The notes beneath the pieces are model-generated. The model did not search any database and was not told the DNA's origin. It saw only the letters and a list, made by a program, of their open reading frames with translations. From Candidatus Gottesmanbacteria bacterium (lineage in GTDB: Bacteria; Patescibacteria; Microgenomatia; 2-02-FULL-39-11), in the NCBI GenBank assembly GCA_016186795.1, contig JACPKY010000002.1, positions 1,054,284 through 1,118,283 of the forward strand: a stretch of 64,000 nt of DNA, written 5' to 3'. Shown piece by piece: positions 44,383 to 53,950 of this stretch; position 1 is the stretch's first letter; each line of letters opens with the position of its first letter. A program made the position numbers and the translations under genes.

Positions 44383-46050
44383 TTAATTTACAAACAGGCT
44401 GTAGTTTCTGGAATAACGGATAATTTTTCCATTGGGATCAAGGCTTTTAAATTTCTCCTCAAAAATGTGGGGGAGTGTCATGATATAAAGATATTTCTCA
44501 TCCGGCCGAAACGAGCGGATAAAGTTGTCGTGGTAATCCGTTTGAATTGACAATACGTTCTTCTCCGGAGAAAAATAGTACACTTTCTGAAAAACAAATC
44601 CCGGAAATGAGGCAATGTACACGTGTCGATTTGGATATTTGGTATCAATCAAATTGACAAGACGTAGGTCTGCGTTATTGTTTTCCTTCTGTGATTGCTC
44701 TATAAAATACAACTCGTTTTGTGCAAGGATTACGAGAATAAAAATCACTGTAACAGAAACACGAACAAAGATTGGTAAACGTTTTATGCGCAAAAATACT
44801 GAGAAAGGAAGACTCATAATGATGGTAAGAAATGGAAATGCCAAAGATGCACGATGGAATGCAGGAGGGGGAATAGAAAAAACCATACCCGTAACGAATG
44901 AGACGAGTATGACACAGAGGATAAGGAATATGCCAATATTTCTTAGAAAGAGTACAAGTGCAATAACTGTTCCAAGAGCTGTAAGTATAAGGGAATATCT
45001 GTCAAAGAAAGCGAGATTGCCGAAATTGTAACCGCCGTGACCTCCAATATCATCTGTGTACAGTGATTGGAGTGAAAGACGGATATTTTTTTCAACAAAC
45101 GGAAAAGGACTTTTCCCTTCCTCTATTTTTTGGGAAGCGTCTGACCACGATCCAGTGAGAAGCGATACTTGGTTTATTCGAGAGAGAAAGTAATTGTCAA
45201 ACCGAAGTCCGTAAAGAGCAAACGGTCCGAATGTGATGGTAAATCCAACGAGTGCTATGAGAAAATCCCGTAAGATTTTCAGAGAATGTATTTTCACAAG
45301 CTGGAAGAGAAAGGTAATAATTAAGAAGGGAAACGCAATAAAAGACGTGATGTAGAAAAGGTAATTGAATCCTGTGATAACACCCAAAATACCAGCTTTG
45401 GGAAGCGTTGGACTTTTCAGATATAAAAGAGCGACATAGAAAAAGACAAGAAAGAGAGCGGTACTTGAGACGAAGTGAAGTCCAAGTGTTTCAAGATATA
45501 AGCTTGGTGCAGAGAAAGCATAGAGGCAAACTGCAATTGCTGCAGTTTTTTTGTCCCGAAGGATTTTTACCAAGAGATAGAGAAACATTGAGTTTATCAA
45601 AACGTACGGAAGTATTGAGTATTTGATGCTCATAAATGAAGGAGGGACAAGGAAAAAGAAGAACTGTTGCAGGATAAAAAACGGTGTTGGAAACCGAGAA
45701 ACCCATTCGCCCTTATTTTCTGGAATTCCTGAAAAGAAATTCAGTTTGGTAAAGTCATGCGTTTCGGAAAAGTAGGCTGTGATGACATCATCCATATGGA
45801 TTCGTGTTGGATTCATATTGGCAAGGCGGATCCCGAGTGGAAGGAGGAGGATAAGAACTAAGAGGATAAGTTTGGGATAGAAGTTCACTTGAGGTAGATG
45901 AATATGTTGCTTAACAAGATTTGAGATAAGGTATGCACTAATTGAGAAAACCCAAATAAGTGGAAATATCGGATGATAAACACTTCGCCATATAAAAAAT
46001 GCCAGAATAGTACTGCCAACAATTGAGATAAAGAAGAGAAACACATTCAT
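44383..46050 (-). CDS. Polytopic membrane glycosyltransferase (PMT-like)
   Basis: 555 residues, about 12 transmembrane segments. The loop after the second helix pair has MNPTRIHMDDVITAYFSETH, with the Asp pair expected for GT-C enzymes. The C-terminal soluble segment contains PNRHVYIASFPGFVF. The ATG at 46050 overlaps the stop of the upstream GT2 gene (ATGA), so the lipid-linked sugar made by the GT2 enzyme may be its donor. Confidence 0.75.
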   Translation of the reverse strand: MNVFLFFISIVGSTILAFFIWRSVYHPIFPLIWVFSISAYLISNLVKQHIHLPQVNFYPKLILLVLILLLPLGIRLANMNPTRIHMDDVITAYFSETHDFTKLNFFSGIPENKGEWVSRFPTPFFILQQFFFFLVPPSFMSIKYSILPYVLINSMFLYLLVKILRDKKTAAIAVCLYAFSAPSLYLETLGLHFVSSTALFLVFFYVALLYLKSPTLPKAGILGVITGFNYLFYITSFIAFPFLIITFLFQLVKIHSLKILRDFLIALVGFTITFGPFALYGLRFDNYFLSRINQVSLLTGSWSDASQKIEEGKSPFPFVEKNIRLSLQSLYTDDIGGHGGYNFGNLAFFDRYSLILTALGTVIALVLFLRNIGIFLILCVILVSFVTGMVFSIPPPAFHRASLAFPFLTIIMSLPFSVFLRIKRLPIFVRVSVTVIFILVILAQNELYFIEQSQKENNNADLRLVNLIDTKYPNRHVYIASFPGFVFQKVYYFSPEKNVLSIQTDYHDNFIRSFRPDEKYLYIMTLPHIFEEKFKSLDPNGKIIRYSRNYSLFVN

Positions 46051-46778
46051 AGGCGCTGGCGGTATGCAGGGAAGAATTTCCATCTAAAAAGAGTTTTTAC
46101 AGCATCAATGGCATCTCCTGCTGTGAGTTTTTTTCCAGAGAGGTGCGACCTTCCCTCATAACTTATTGGAACTTCAACAATTGGGATTTTTTGCCTTATA
46201 AGCCGGGCAGTAATTTCTGGCTCCATATCAAAGCGGTTAGCAAGAGGCGTATTTTTTTTGAGAAAAGAAGTTGGCAAAAGTTTATACCCTGTTTCCATGT
46301 CACTTAAGTTGGTTTTGAAGAGAATATTTGTCATCCATGTAAGGAAGAGATTACCCAGTTTATAGGTCAATGGTATAATCGTATCTTTCTTAGTAAAACG
46401 GCTTCCATAGATAGCGATCAACCCTTTTCTCTCCAGAAGAACATTGAGGAGAGTCGGAATCTCTTGAGGTTTATATTCAAAGTCAGCATCTTGGATAAGA
46501 ATATAATCACCAGTTGCTTTTGCAATTCCACTTCTAATTGCAGCTCCTTTCCCTAGATTTTTTTTATGGGATATAAGAATAAGTTTATTTTGTTTTTTGT
46601 TTTTTGTCTGCCCTGAGCCGAGCCGAAGGGTTATCTGTTGTCTGGTTCCATCGGTTGATCCATCATCGATGATAATTATTTCTTTTTGACATGAAAGAGG
46701 AACGCTGATTACCTCTTCTAACACCTTTCCGATTGTTCGTTCTTCATTGTAGACAGGGATTAAGATTGTGAGTTTCAT
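46047..46778 (-). CDS. GT2 glycosyltransferase, dolichol-phosphate-mannose-synthase-like
   Basis: 243 residues. ILIPVYNEERTIGKVLEEV, IIIIDDGSTDGT and IQDADFEYKP (DXD-like) are the GT-A signature of polyprenyl-phosphate sugar synthases. Makes the lipid-linked monosaccharide used by the PMT-type enzymes nearby. Residues about 53-60 (RLGSGQTK) are encoded by an inserted repeat (core CCCTGAGCCGAGCCGAAGGG on the + strand at 46611-46630). Confidence 0.88.
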   Translation of the reverse strand: MKLTILIPVYNEERTIGKVLEEVISVPLSCQKEIIIIDDGSTDGTRQQITLRLGSGQTKNKKQNKLILISHKKNLGKGAAIRSGIAKATGDYILIQDADFEYKPQEIPTLLNVLLERKGLIAIYGSRFTKKDTIIPLTYKLGNLFLTWMTNILFKTNLSDMETGYKLLPTSFLKKNTPLANRFDMEPEITARLIRQKIPIVEVPISYEGRSHLSGKKLTAGDAIDAVKTLFRWKFFPAYRQRL

Positions 46779-46792
46779 TGTAAAGGATAATT

Positions 46793-48664
46793 CTACCGAA
46801 GGGAATCTATTCCGAGAAGTTTTCCATAATCAACTTGCTTCACTTTCTTAAATACAATTACTTTGGGATGATCGTAGACGGTGAAGGATTCATCGGCATA
46901 ATCATCAATGTAGACTAATCCTTCTTCGCCACATGATTGTGAAGGTTTTGAGACAATTCCATAGCGCATGAATGGAGGAGTTATACAGATGTGAATACCT
47001 GGGAGCAAAATTGTCGGCCGGGAAGTGAATTCCGCAATTTTTTCAAATCCCAAGTTTCCATCAAAAAGTGACTGGTAGTATTTTGAGATGACTGGATACC
47101 GGTCGCTTGTCGAAACAAGTGATCCATACGCACGATTACTTGAAAGAATAATATAATTGGCATCTTCTAGTTTCGGAAGTAGAACTGCCCATTTTTCCTT
47201 ATTGTCCGTGCCATAGACTGGTAGTTCAATTCCTTGATAGATTTGCCAGGATTTCTCATTGACAGTAAGGGGAAGGAAGTCATCCCAGTGTTCACCGGCA
47301 ATTGAGCTTCCGGCAGGAATATTCTCATAGATCCATTGTGATGCTTTTAAACGAGTGATAGGACGGTTATAGATGGACATGAACGCAACGGGGTAGAGAA
47401 GAAGAAAACCGATACCGAAAACAAGAGCTATCCGTATTACTCGTTTCGGGAGTATTTGAAGGAGATACTGTATTCCAAACCCTGCAACCAGAGCAAGGAA
47501 TGGATAGATTGGATGAAAGTAGCGAAGATTCATAGCAAACTGCCCCCCTTGATATCCAAAAAGGAGAAGTATCCATAAGAATGAAAGAAAAAGAGGGAAA
47601 AATCCAAGGGAAAAGAAAATTACTAGGGTTTTCCGGAGGGTTTTTTGTCGTAAAGAATAGAACAAGAAAAAAATCCCCACGATGAGGATTACCGTTAACG
47701 GAACTCCCAAGCCAAAAAAGATTGTATGTTTGAGAGGGTAGAGATATGCTTTGGTATGGATCCATTGGACTGCCGGTGGAAATGCTGCTGTTGGATTACC
47801 AAGAGCCTGAAGCTCCTTCCAGTTCGCAATGACTTTCGGGTTTAGAGAAAGTGTAAATATTCGTGAATCGGCAAAAAGATACGGCTGGGCAAATCGAAGC
47901 GAGAGATAAGTGCTTAGTATGAAAGTTAAGGCGCAGAAAAAAATGAGGCGAATTTTTTTTACTTTAAGAGCAAAATAGATTCCTCCAAGTCCTATGATTG
48001 GAAGAAAGAGAAGACTGGTAATCTTTGATCCGATTGAAAGGCCAAAGCTTATTCCCATTAAAAGCGAGAGAAGCTCAAGGCGCATTGGCGTAAGGTGCTT
48101 TTCTTCGATAGATGCAAGGATTTTAATAAGGAAATAGAAAGTAAGGGTTAGGAAAAACGTAAGATAAATATCAACAGTGTAGAAATGGGCAAGTTGGATA
48201 GAAAGAACCGTTACGCCATAAAGTAAGGCTGAAATATGTGGAATAAACAAACCTATACCTCGCTTAATTTTTGCTAGCAAAATGATAATCTTTCCAATTT
48301 TGTAGACAAGAATAAGTGTTAACAAATCAACAATTCCAGAGAGAAACCTTCCCAGAAGTGTAACATTGATGTAAGTGTCCCACCCGAAAAATCCTGCAAT
48401 CCATTTGGTGAAAAAAATCGGAAAAGTGCCATAGACATAGAAGCCAAAGCCCATATTGTGTGGATTGAGTGTGGATGTATTTGTATCAAGATATCCCTTA
48501 ATATCTTTGGGCCATTGCAGAGCCGTTGTGACCATCGTCAGGAAGCGTTCATCCGGATGAAGATGGTAGTTTTGATCCCAGTTATTCCCGTAGAGACGGA
48601 AAAAGGCAGCGAGAAGAAAAATTCCAACTATTACCAAAGTTGGAAGCAATTTTTTTGTATTCAT
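46793..48664 (-). CDS. GT39/PMT-family membrane glycosyltransferase
   Basis: 623 residues. WDQNYHLHPDERFLTMVTTA carries the DE catalytic motif in the first loop; about 12 helices follow, then an extracellular domain with SSIAGEHWDDFLPL and YPVISKYYQSLFDGNLGFEK. Strongly similar in its ends to the gene at 50782 (both have HPDER/DPDER and the LGFEKVEEFSSYPT-type end), so the two are paralogues. It lies 14 nt upstream of the GT2 gene. Confidence 0.85.
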   Translation of the reverse strand: MNTKKLLPTLVIVGIFLLAAFFRLYGNNWDQNYHLHPDERFLTMVTTALQWPKDIKGYLDTNTSTLNPHNMGFGFYVYGTFPIFFTKWIAGFFGWDTYINVTLLGRFLSGIVDLLTLILVYKIGKIIILLAKIKRGIGLFIPHISALLYGVTVLSIQLAHFYTVDIYLTFFLTLTFYFLIKILASIEEKHLTPMRLELLSLLMGISFGLSIGSKITSLLFLPIIGLGGIYFALKVKKIRLIFFCALTFILSTYLSLRFAQPYLFADSRIFTLSLNPKVIANWKELQALGNPTAAFPPAVQWIHTKAYLYPLKHTIFFGLGVPLTVILIVGIFFLFYSLRQKTLRKTLVIFFSLGFFPLFLSFLWILLLFGYQGGQFAMNLRYFHPIYPFLALVAGFGIQYLLQILPKRVIRIALVFGIGFLLLYPVAFMSIYNRPITRLKASQWIYENIPAGSSIAGEHWDDFLPLTVNEKSWQIYQGIELPVYGTDNKEKWAVLLPKLEDANYIILSSNRAYGSLVSTSDRYPVISKYYQSLFDGNLGFEKIAEFTSRPTILLPGIHICITPPFMRYGIVSKPSQSCGEEGLVYIDDYADESFTVYDHPKVIVFKKVKQVDYGKLLGIDSLR

Positions 48665-48753
48665 ATCGTTGAATAACTTTTTTACTATAGCATTGATTTT
48701 CTATAACAGAAAGAGAGAAGAACCAAAGAAAGAAAACTTGGCAGAGGTTGCAC

Positions 48754-48783
48754 TTGACTTTCCAGTTTATTATATCTTATAGT
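48754..48783 (+). promoter_or_regulatory. Promoter of the pectate-lyase-like gene
   Basis: TTGACT (48754-48759), 18-nt spacer, TATAGT (48778-48783). Confidence 0.55.
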
Positions 48784-48797
48784 GTAATTATTAATAC

Positions 48798-50768
48798 ATC
48801 CTCTCTTACTATCTGATCAACGTTATTACGACATTTATCACTTTTGTCCTTGCAACTTCAACATTCATTGCAAGTTGGTTTCCTCAGGAGATAGTTCGTG
48901 CTGAAACTGGCGGAGTACCAGCAGTTGATGTCAATTTTAGTCAAAACGTCGAAGAGTGGTGGGCGACTCATCCATTTAATCCTCAAAATCCAAACGCCAT
49001 CCCAATTGGTGGTATTTCATCACCGAGTTTCCAGGTGAATGTAAAAAGCCAGTTTAATAGCAATATTCAAACGGCAATTGAGTCTCTTCCTCAAAGTGGT
49101 GGAACGCTTATTTTTGATCCTGGGACGTATGTGAACAATATCTCATTGGTGGGAAGAAGTAATGTTCACTTTATCGCACCAAATGGAGGGGTTACAATCC
49201 TTGGAGGATTTTCAACATCAAGTAGTCTTGAGACTCCTTCTAATATCGCAGGGGGACCGTTGGCGGTAAATTATAGCAGTTTCAATCGGTGTTTATTTTA
49301 TAATGACGACCCCAACCATCAAGCTTGTGTTGATACTGTTTTGAACCCAATTAAAAATATTTACTTTAAAAATATTACATTTGATGGGGAAAATGTCGCT
49401 CAGGTGGCTTTTTTTATAAGAGCTGCACGAGATGTGGTTTTTGATAGTGTAACATTCCAAAACTTTGTTGATCCCAAGGCCTATCATGCTGGTCCTGTTA
49501 ATGGAAATGCAACACTTGCCAATATCTGGTGTCGAGGTTGTCACTTCATTGGATCCCAACGGTATGCATGGGTTCTTGATGGAGTACATGGAGGAGGAAT
49601 TATTAACTCTCGGGTTGAAAATGGTTTTGGTTCTGGGGCAATACTTTTTTTAACCAATGATGATTTTACGGTTGACCTTAATAAAAACGGAACGTTTGAT
49701 TTAGCCGAACAGCGTATGAGTAACTATGGAGTGGTGCATGGGAATTCATTTGCTGGAAGTTACGCCATTGTGAATGCAACTGGTGCAAATATACTTATCA
49801 AGGATAACACTGTTGATGGCATCATAACGAATTTCGCTACATTTGATATCCGTAATTCAAACCGCGCAGTAGCCTACGAATACTATGGAAATCGCATTGT
49901 AGAGAATACGACAAATGGGGTAGCAAATTATTTTAGCGAGTTTGGTGGGCCGCTCCCATGTCCGAGTTCTTCTTATCCCAACCCAGATTACTGCGGTCGT
50001 ATTGGAAAATATGCAGTTCGCGCAAATACTATTAATAATTCACCAAGTCTTGATTATCTTGTCTACCATGACCCCAATACTCAGGTCGTGGATGGTCCAA
50101 ATACTATCTGTGACAATATAGTGAATGGGGGTTCAAGTAGTGAAAATACTTCTAGTTGTTCTCCAACTCCCTCAAGTACTCCTACACCGTCTTTACTACC
50201 CACTCCAACTCAGATACCGACACCTACTCCTACTCGAACACCTACACCTTCTCCTACAAAAACTTTGACCCCAACGCCAACACATACACTCACGCCGACG
50301 AAAACTATTACACCTACACCAACTCGGACACCCACCCCAATCCTCAATGGGCTTACAGGCGTATATTTTAATAACAAAGATTTGACAGCTAAAGTACTAA
50401 CACGGATTGATCCGCGCATAAATTTTCGGTGGTATCAAGCTGCACCAGCGGACTCTATGCAGGCAGATACATTCTCAATCAGATGGACCGGATTTGTAAA
50501 ACCAAAGTACTCTCAATCCTATACCTTTTACGCACAAACAGATGATGGAGTCAGACTCTGGGTTAACAATATACTCATTATTGATAAATGGGTGAATAAA
50601 GGGGCAACTGAGGTTGCGAGTACCCCTATCAAACTTTCTGCCAACACGAAGTACCCTATAAAGATGGAGTACTACGAGAATCTCCTTGATGCAACGGCAA
50701 TTCTTCGATGGAGTTCAGGTTCGCAAGGCAAAGAAGTCATTCCGAAAGCCAGTCTATTTGTCCAATAA
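48798..50768 (+). CDS. Secreted parallel beta-helix (pectate-lyase-3-like) protein with PT linker and PA14 domain
   Basis: The first normal start (GTG 49035) lies inside the beta-helix, but the frame is open from 48795 and encodes a signal-peptide-like stretch (TFITFVLATSTFIASWF) and mature N-terminus. No ATG, GTG or TTG is in frame there; CTG 48813 or ATC 48798/48816 are candidates, so the true start is uncertain. The total is about 650 residues. Layout: beta-helix (to about 455) with pectate-lyase-3 features (GGTLIFDPGTY, NVHFIAPNG); a Ser/Thr/Pro linker of about 65 residues; a C-terminal PA14 domain (GVYFNNKDL, YTFYAQTDDGVRLWVNN, MEYYENLLDATAILRWSS). Likely acts on or binds extracellular polysaccharide. 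Confidence 0.8.
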   Translation: MLSYYLINVITTFITFVLATSTFIASWFPQEIVRAETGGVPAVDVNFSQNVEEWWATHPFNPQNPNAIPIGGISSPSFQVNVKSQFNSNIQTAIESLPQSGGTLIFDPGTYVNNISLVGRSNVHFIAPNGGVTILGGFSTSSSLETPSNIAGGPLAVNYSSFNRCLFYNDDPNHQACVDTVLNPIKNIYFKNITFDGENVAQVAFFIRAARDVVFDSVTFQNFVDPKAYHAGPVNGNATLANIWCRGCHFIGSQRYAWVLDGVHGGGIINSRVENGFGSGAILFLTNDDFTVDLNKNGTFDLAEQRMSNYGVVHGNSFAGSYAIVNATGANILIKDNTVDGIITNFATFDIRNSNRAVAYEYYGNRIVENTTNGVANYFSEFGGPLPCPSSSYPNPDYCGRIGKYAVRANTINNSPSLDYLVYHDPNTQVVDGPNTICDNIVNGGSSSENTSSCSPTPSSTPTPSLLPTPTQIPTPTPTRTPTPSPTKTLTPTPTHTLTPTKTITPTPTRTPTPILNGLTGVYFNNKDLTAKVLTRIDPRINFRWYQAAPADSMQADTFSIRWTGFVKPKYSQSYTFYAQTDDGVRLWVNNILIIDKWVNKGATEVASTPIKLSANTKYPIKMEYYENLLDATAILRWSSGSQGKEVIPKASLFVQ

Positions 50769-50781
50769 TTTCCTCCCGTTC

Positions 50782-52836
50782 TTATAAAAAAAGAGATTTA
50801 TATTCTTCCTTTGTGAGCAGCTTTTCTTTTTTATAGATTCGTATAACCGGGTGATCAAAGACAGTGTACGTTTCTTCGGCAGCTTCATCTGGAATTTCCA
50901 GAAAAATAGGTCCTATCCCAATAGTTGGATACGATGAAAATTCTTCTACCTTTTCAAATCCGAGTTTCCCCGTAAATAGTAGTTCATAGTAGCGTGTAAC
51001 AAGAGGATAAGAAGAATAAAGCCTGAGGTGGTTTGCAAAGATACGCCGGGAAGGGATAAAGATGTAATCGGCTTTTGAAAGATGGGTAATAAGCTGGTTA
51101 AATAGTTCGGGTGATTCATCCAGATGATAAAAGTCAAATGAGATAACCTCAAAATCCTTTTGCGGAACTATTCCTTTCGGCAGTCCAACCGGAATGTCAA
51201 CCACATTTGCAGTTTCTGAGAGTACATAGGATTTATCCGGCAGAGTAGTCCAAATCCAGTACGAGGCAGAAATACGAGAGTCTGGTTGAGAGTATATGGA
51301 CATGAATGCAATGCCGGGAAGAAAAGTCAAAATGCAAAGAACAAAAATGACATATTGTGTCATGGGATCTCTCGACTTCGCTCGGGATGACATTATGAGA
51401 TAGGCTATTCGATCTATATAATAGGCGGTAAACAGAGCAAAGAAGGGTAGAATCGGTGTCATAAACCGGGTCCACTTGGCAAAAAGAAAGGCGTTGGGTA
51501 AGAGATAAACAAGAAATGAAATCACAACGATAATCCATCCAATCCTTCCAGTCGGGAATTTCAGTTCCCGCTTTCCTTTTCGGTATGCAGTAACAAACTC
51601 TAATCCATCTGCATAAATGATACTCAATAGATTGGATTTCTTTTTGTGTTTTCTCTGAAGTTTGTTAAGTATTTTTGATAGTTTCTTAATAAGATAAGAC
51701 AAAGTATCTACAAAAATGCTTAATACTAAGATTAAAAATCCAATCAAGCCGAGAATGAACACAGGCCAGCCGAGGGCATATGGGAATACTTTCTCTATCT
51801 GGAAAAGTATTGGTATGGAATTGACGAACTGCCGTGTGTAGAAAGCCTGGTATGTACCGGTTGCGACAGCTTGCTCATATCCGAAAACTGAACCTAAGAA
51901 GTCTTTGTAGGCAACAATGTTATAGGGAGAGGAGATGATGAAAAAGAAGCTGCTACTAACAAAAAACAATGTAACAATGAAACAATAAAATAATGAAACA
52001 ATGAATTGTTTTTTCCATAGAGAACGAATAAAGAGAATAAAAAGAGTAAAAAGGGGAGGAAAGAGGAAGAAAATCCCCGTGAGTTTACTGCCAAGAGCAA
52101 TTCCGATGAGGAAACTTATGAAGAGAATAAACTGTATGAATTCTAGTGTTCGAGCTTGACGGGTTACCGGCTGGTACCCGTCTTGTCGAAAACTTCTCGA
52201 CGAATAGAATACGTCGTATTTGAGCATCTTGCATGAAAAATATACAATTCCCATAAAACAGAATGTAAGAAGTGACTCAGTTGTCCCGAAATGGGCCGAT
52301 TGGATAAGAGCGGGAGTAAAGGCTACCAAAGCCGCAGTTAAAAGTGAAAAGTTTATAGTGAAAAGTTGACGGGCAAGATGATAGACAAAAATAACAGTCA
52401 AAGTTGATGCAACGGCAGACCAAAAGCGGAGCCAAAATATAGCATAGTTAAAAGATGTTGCTCGGCTCTCTTGTGAAAGATATGGGTCAGCTTCATAGAT
52501 AGGAAAAAGAGGTGGAGAGAGCGTCGATATGCTTCTATGGAGCTGGTCAGAGATATAGGAAAGATAAAGAGGAAACTGTCCGTAAGCGAAAAAGTGAGGA
52601 TTGAGTGTGCAATTTCCTTCATTTGTTTCAGGAGCATTATTTTTGATTGTCGTAAATTCTTTCAAAAGACACTTGCCGATCTCAGGTGGTGTTGCGGGCA
52701 GACGAAAACGGGTAATAGCTGCGGCCATATTGCGCTCGTCAGGATCAAAGAAATAAGGGGAATCGTGCATTAAACCGTAGAAACGTGTAAAAACTGTGAA
52801 GAAAAGAATGGCAAAAAAGACGAAGTGACTTCTCAT
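50782..52836 (-). CDS. GT39/PMT-family membrane glycosyltransferase with captured repeats
   Basis: 684 residues, paralogous to the gene at 46793: catalytic loop SPYFFDPDERNMAAAITRF, about 12 helices, outer domain ending LGFEKVEEFSSYPTIGIGP. It is longer because three dispersed DNA repeats have been captured in frame in cytoplasmic loops: SSRSFRQDGYQPVTRQAR (about 52155-52205), ADGLEFVTAYRKGKRELKFP (51557-51617, shared with 44228-44290) and SSRAKSRDPM (51364-51393, from the reverse of TCTCGACTTCGCTCGGGATG). The membrane core is intact, so the enzyme is probably active. Confidence 0.85.
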   Translation of the reverse strand: MRSHFVFFAILFFTVFTRFYGLMHDSPYFFDPDERNMAAAITRFRLPATPPEIGKCLLKEFTTIKNNAPETNEGNCTLNPHFFAYGQFPLYLSYISDQLHRSISTLSPPLFPIYEADPYLSQESRATSFNYAIFWLRFWSAVASTLTVIFVYHLARQLFTINFSLLTAALVAFTPALIQSAHFGTTESLLTFCFMGIVYFSCKMLKYDVFYSSRSFRQDGYQPVTRQARTLEFIQFILFISFLIGIALGSKLTGIFFLFPPLFTLFILFIRSLWKKQFIVSLFYCFIVTLFFVSSSFFFIISSPYNIVAYKDFLGSVFGYEQAVATGTYQAFYTRQFVNSIPILFQIEKVFPYALGWPVFILGLIGFLILVLSIFVDTLSYLIKKLSKILNKLQRKHKKKSNLLSIIYADGLEFVTAYRKGKRELKFPTGRIGWIIVVISFLVYLLPNAFLFAKWTRFMTPILPFFALFTAYYIDRIAYLIMSSRAKSRDPMTQYVIFVLCILTFLPGIAFMSIYSQPDSRISASYWIWTTLPDKSYVLSETANVVDIPVGLPKGIVPQKDFEVISFDFYHLDESPELFNQLITHLSKADYIFIPSRRIFANHLRLYSSYPLVTRYYELLFTGKLGFEKVEEFSSYPTIGIGPIFLEIPDEAAEETYTVFDHPVIRIYKKEKLLTKEEYKSLFL

Positions 52837-52887
52837 TTATGTCAAAAGGCAAATCGCAAATGTCAAAACCACATTTGAGTTTTGAGA

Positions 52888-53814
52888 TTACAAAACATAC
52901 AATATCAAAATCACCCCAAGTCCCCAGATGAGAATGGAGGCAATGAGAGGAATGTCTGTGGTAATAATTTTTTCAGGTCTTTCACCTTGCGTTCCTTCGT
53001 ATGCAAGCTGTGTGTAGCGCATGAGTCCATAGATGATAAAGGGGATTGTCACAACAAGCCATTTTCTGTCGAGTGCCTGAGGGAGAACGGTGGTGAGAAA
53101 CGAGCGGATAGGGGCGTTAAAAGTATGAGGTTCTTCCAAGAAGGCAAAAAGCGAGTAAGCCAAAATTGCTGCAGATCCAAACATTGACGTGTAGAAATCC
53201 AAAAGATGCTCCCGGTACTGGAAAAGCGATGGTCTCGTTTTTGTTCCGGCGCCTTCGCGTAAAAGTTCTGCATGGCGTTTGGTTGACGCAACGAAAAGAG
53301 CAACGAAAAGAATGGTAAGAAATAGCCAAAATGGCAAGTGATATCCGGTAATAACCTCTCCTGCAAATGCCCGAAGAATAAATGAGAAAGCAATTCCCAA
53401 AATATCAAAGACAGCGTATTTTTTCAAAATTGTCGAGTACAAGACATGGAGGAGCGTAAAAAGTGTCGAAACAGTGAAAAAGACCGTTGAGACAAAAATA
53501 GATCCGATAAGACCAAAAAAGACAAGAAGGAATGCCAGTTCGATGGCAGTGTTGATAGAAAGGATTCCGGCTGCAATAGGACGGTTTTTCTTGTCAGGAT
53601 GTACTTGGTCGTTTTTGACATCGATGACATCATTGAAAATGTACGAAGCAGAAGAGAGAGCACAGAAAATGATAAATCCGGTCAAACTCAAAAGAAAGTA
53701 CTGAGGATCAAACAGTTTTCCATTGAAGATGATTGCGGCAAAAACAATGAAGTTTTTTACCCACTGGTTAGGGCGAAGGACTCTGAAAACCGCAGGAATC
53801 GTTTTCACCATCAT
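52888..53814 (-). CDS. UbiA-family prenyltransferase, decaprenyl-phosphate phosphoribosyltransferase-like
   Basis: 308 residues, about nine helices. LRPNQWVKN at the N-terminus and the metal/diphosphate motif NDVIDVKNDQVHPDKKNRPI match the DPPR-synthase branch of UbiA enzymes (Rv3806c-like). It would attach phosphoribose to polyprenyl phosphate, a precursor for arabinose- or ribose-type sugars in cell-wall polymers. It fits the surrounding lipid-linked glycosyltransferases. Standard length, complete. Confidence 0.82.
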   Translation of the reverse strand: MMVKTIPAVFRVLRPNQWVKNFIVFAAIIFNGKLFDPQYFLLSLTGFIIFCALSSASYIFNDVIDVKNDQVHPDKKNRPIAAGILSINTAIELAFLLVFFGLIGSIFVSTVFFTVSTLFTLLHVLYSTILKKYAVFDILGIAFSFILRAFAGEVITGYHLPFWLFLTILFVALFVASTKRHAELLREGAGTKTRPSLFQYREHLLDFYTSMFGSAAILAYSLFAFLEEPHTFNAPIRSFLTTVLPQALDRKWLVVTIPFIIYGLMRYTQLAYEGTQGERPEKIITTDIPLIASILIWGLGVILILYVL

Positions 53815-53864
53815 AAGGAGTATTGTATAGATTTCATATATTAAATATCAAATATCAAAATAAG

Positions 53865-53950
53865 TATACCCTTCTTACTGTATCCCGATTAAATCGGGAT
53901 CAGTCTAGAAGGAGTTATACCCGGAGCATTTTCAAGTGCGAAGGGTATAT
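53865..53950. repeat. Nested inverted repeat, possible bidirectional terminator
   Basis: TATACCCTTC (53865-53874) pairs with GAAGGGTATA (53941-53950). Inside lies ACTG/CAGT around the dispersed palindrome TCCCGATTAAATCGGGA (53883-53899). It separates the UbiA and acyltransferase genes. Confidence 0.55.
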
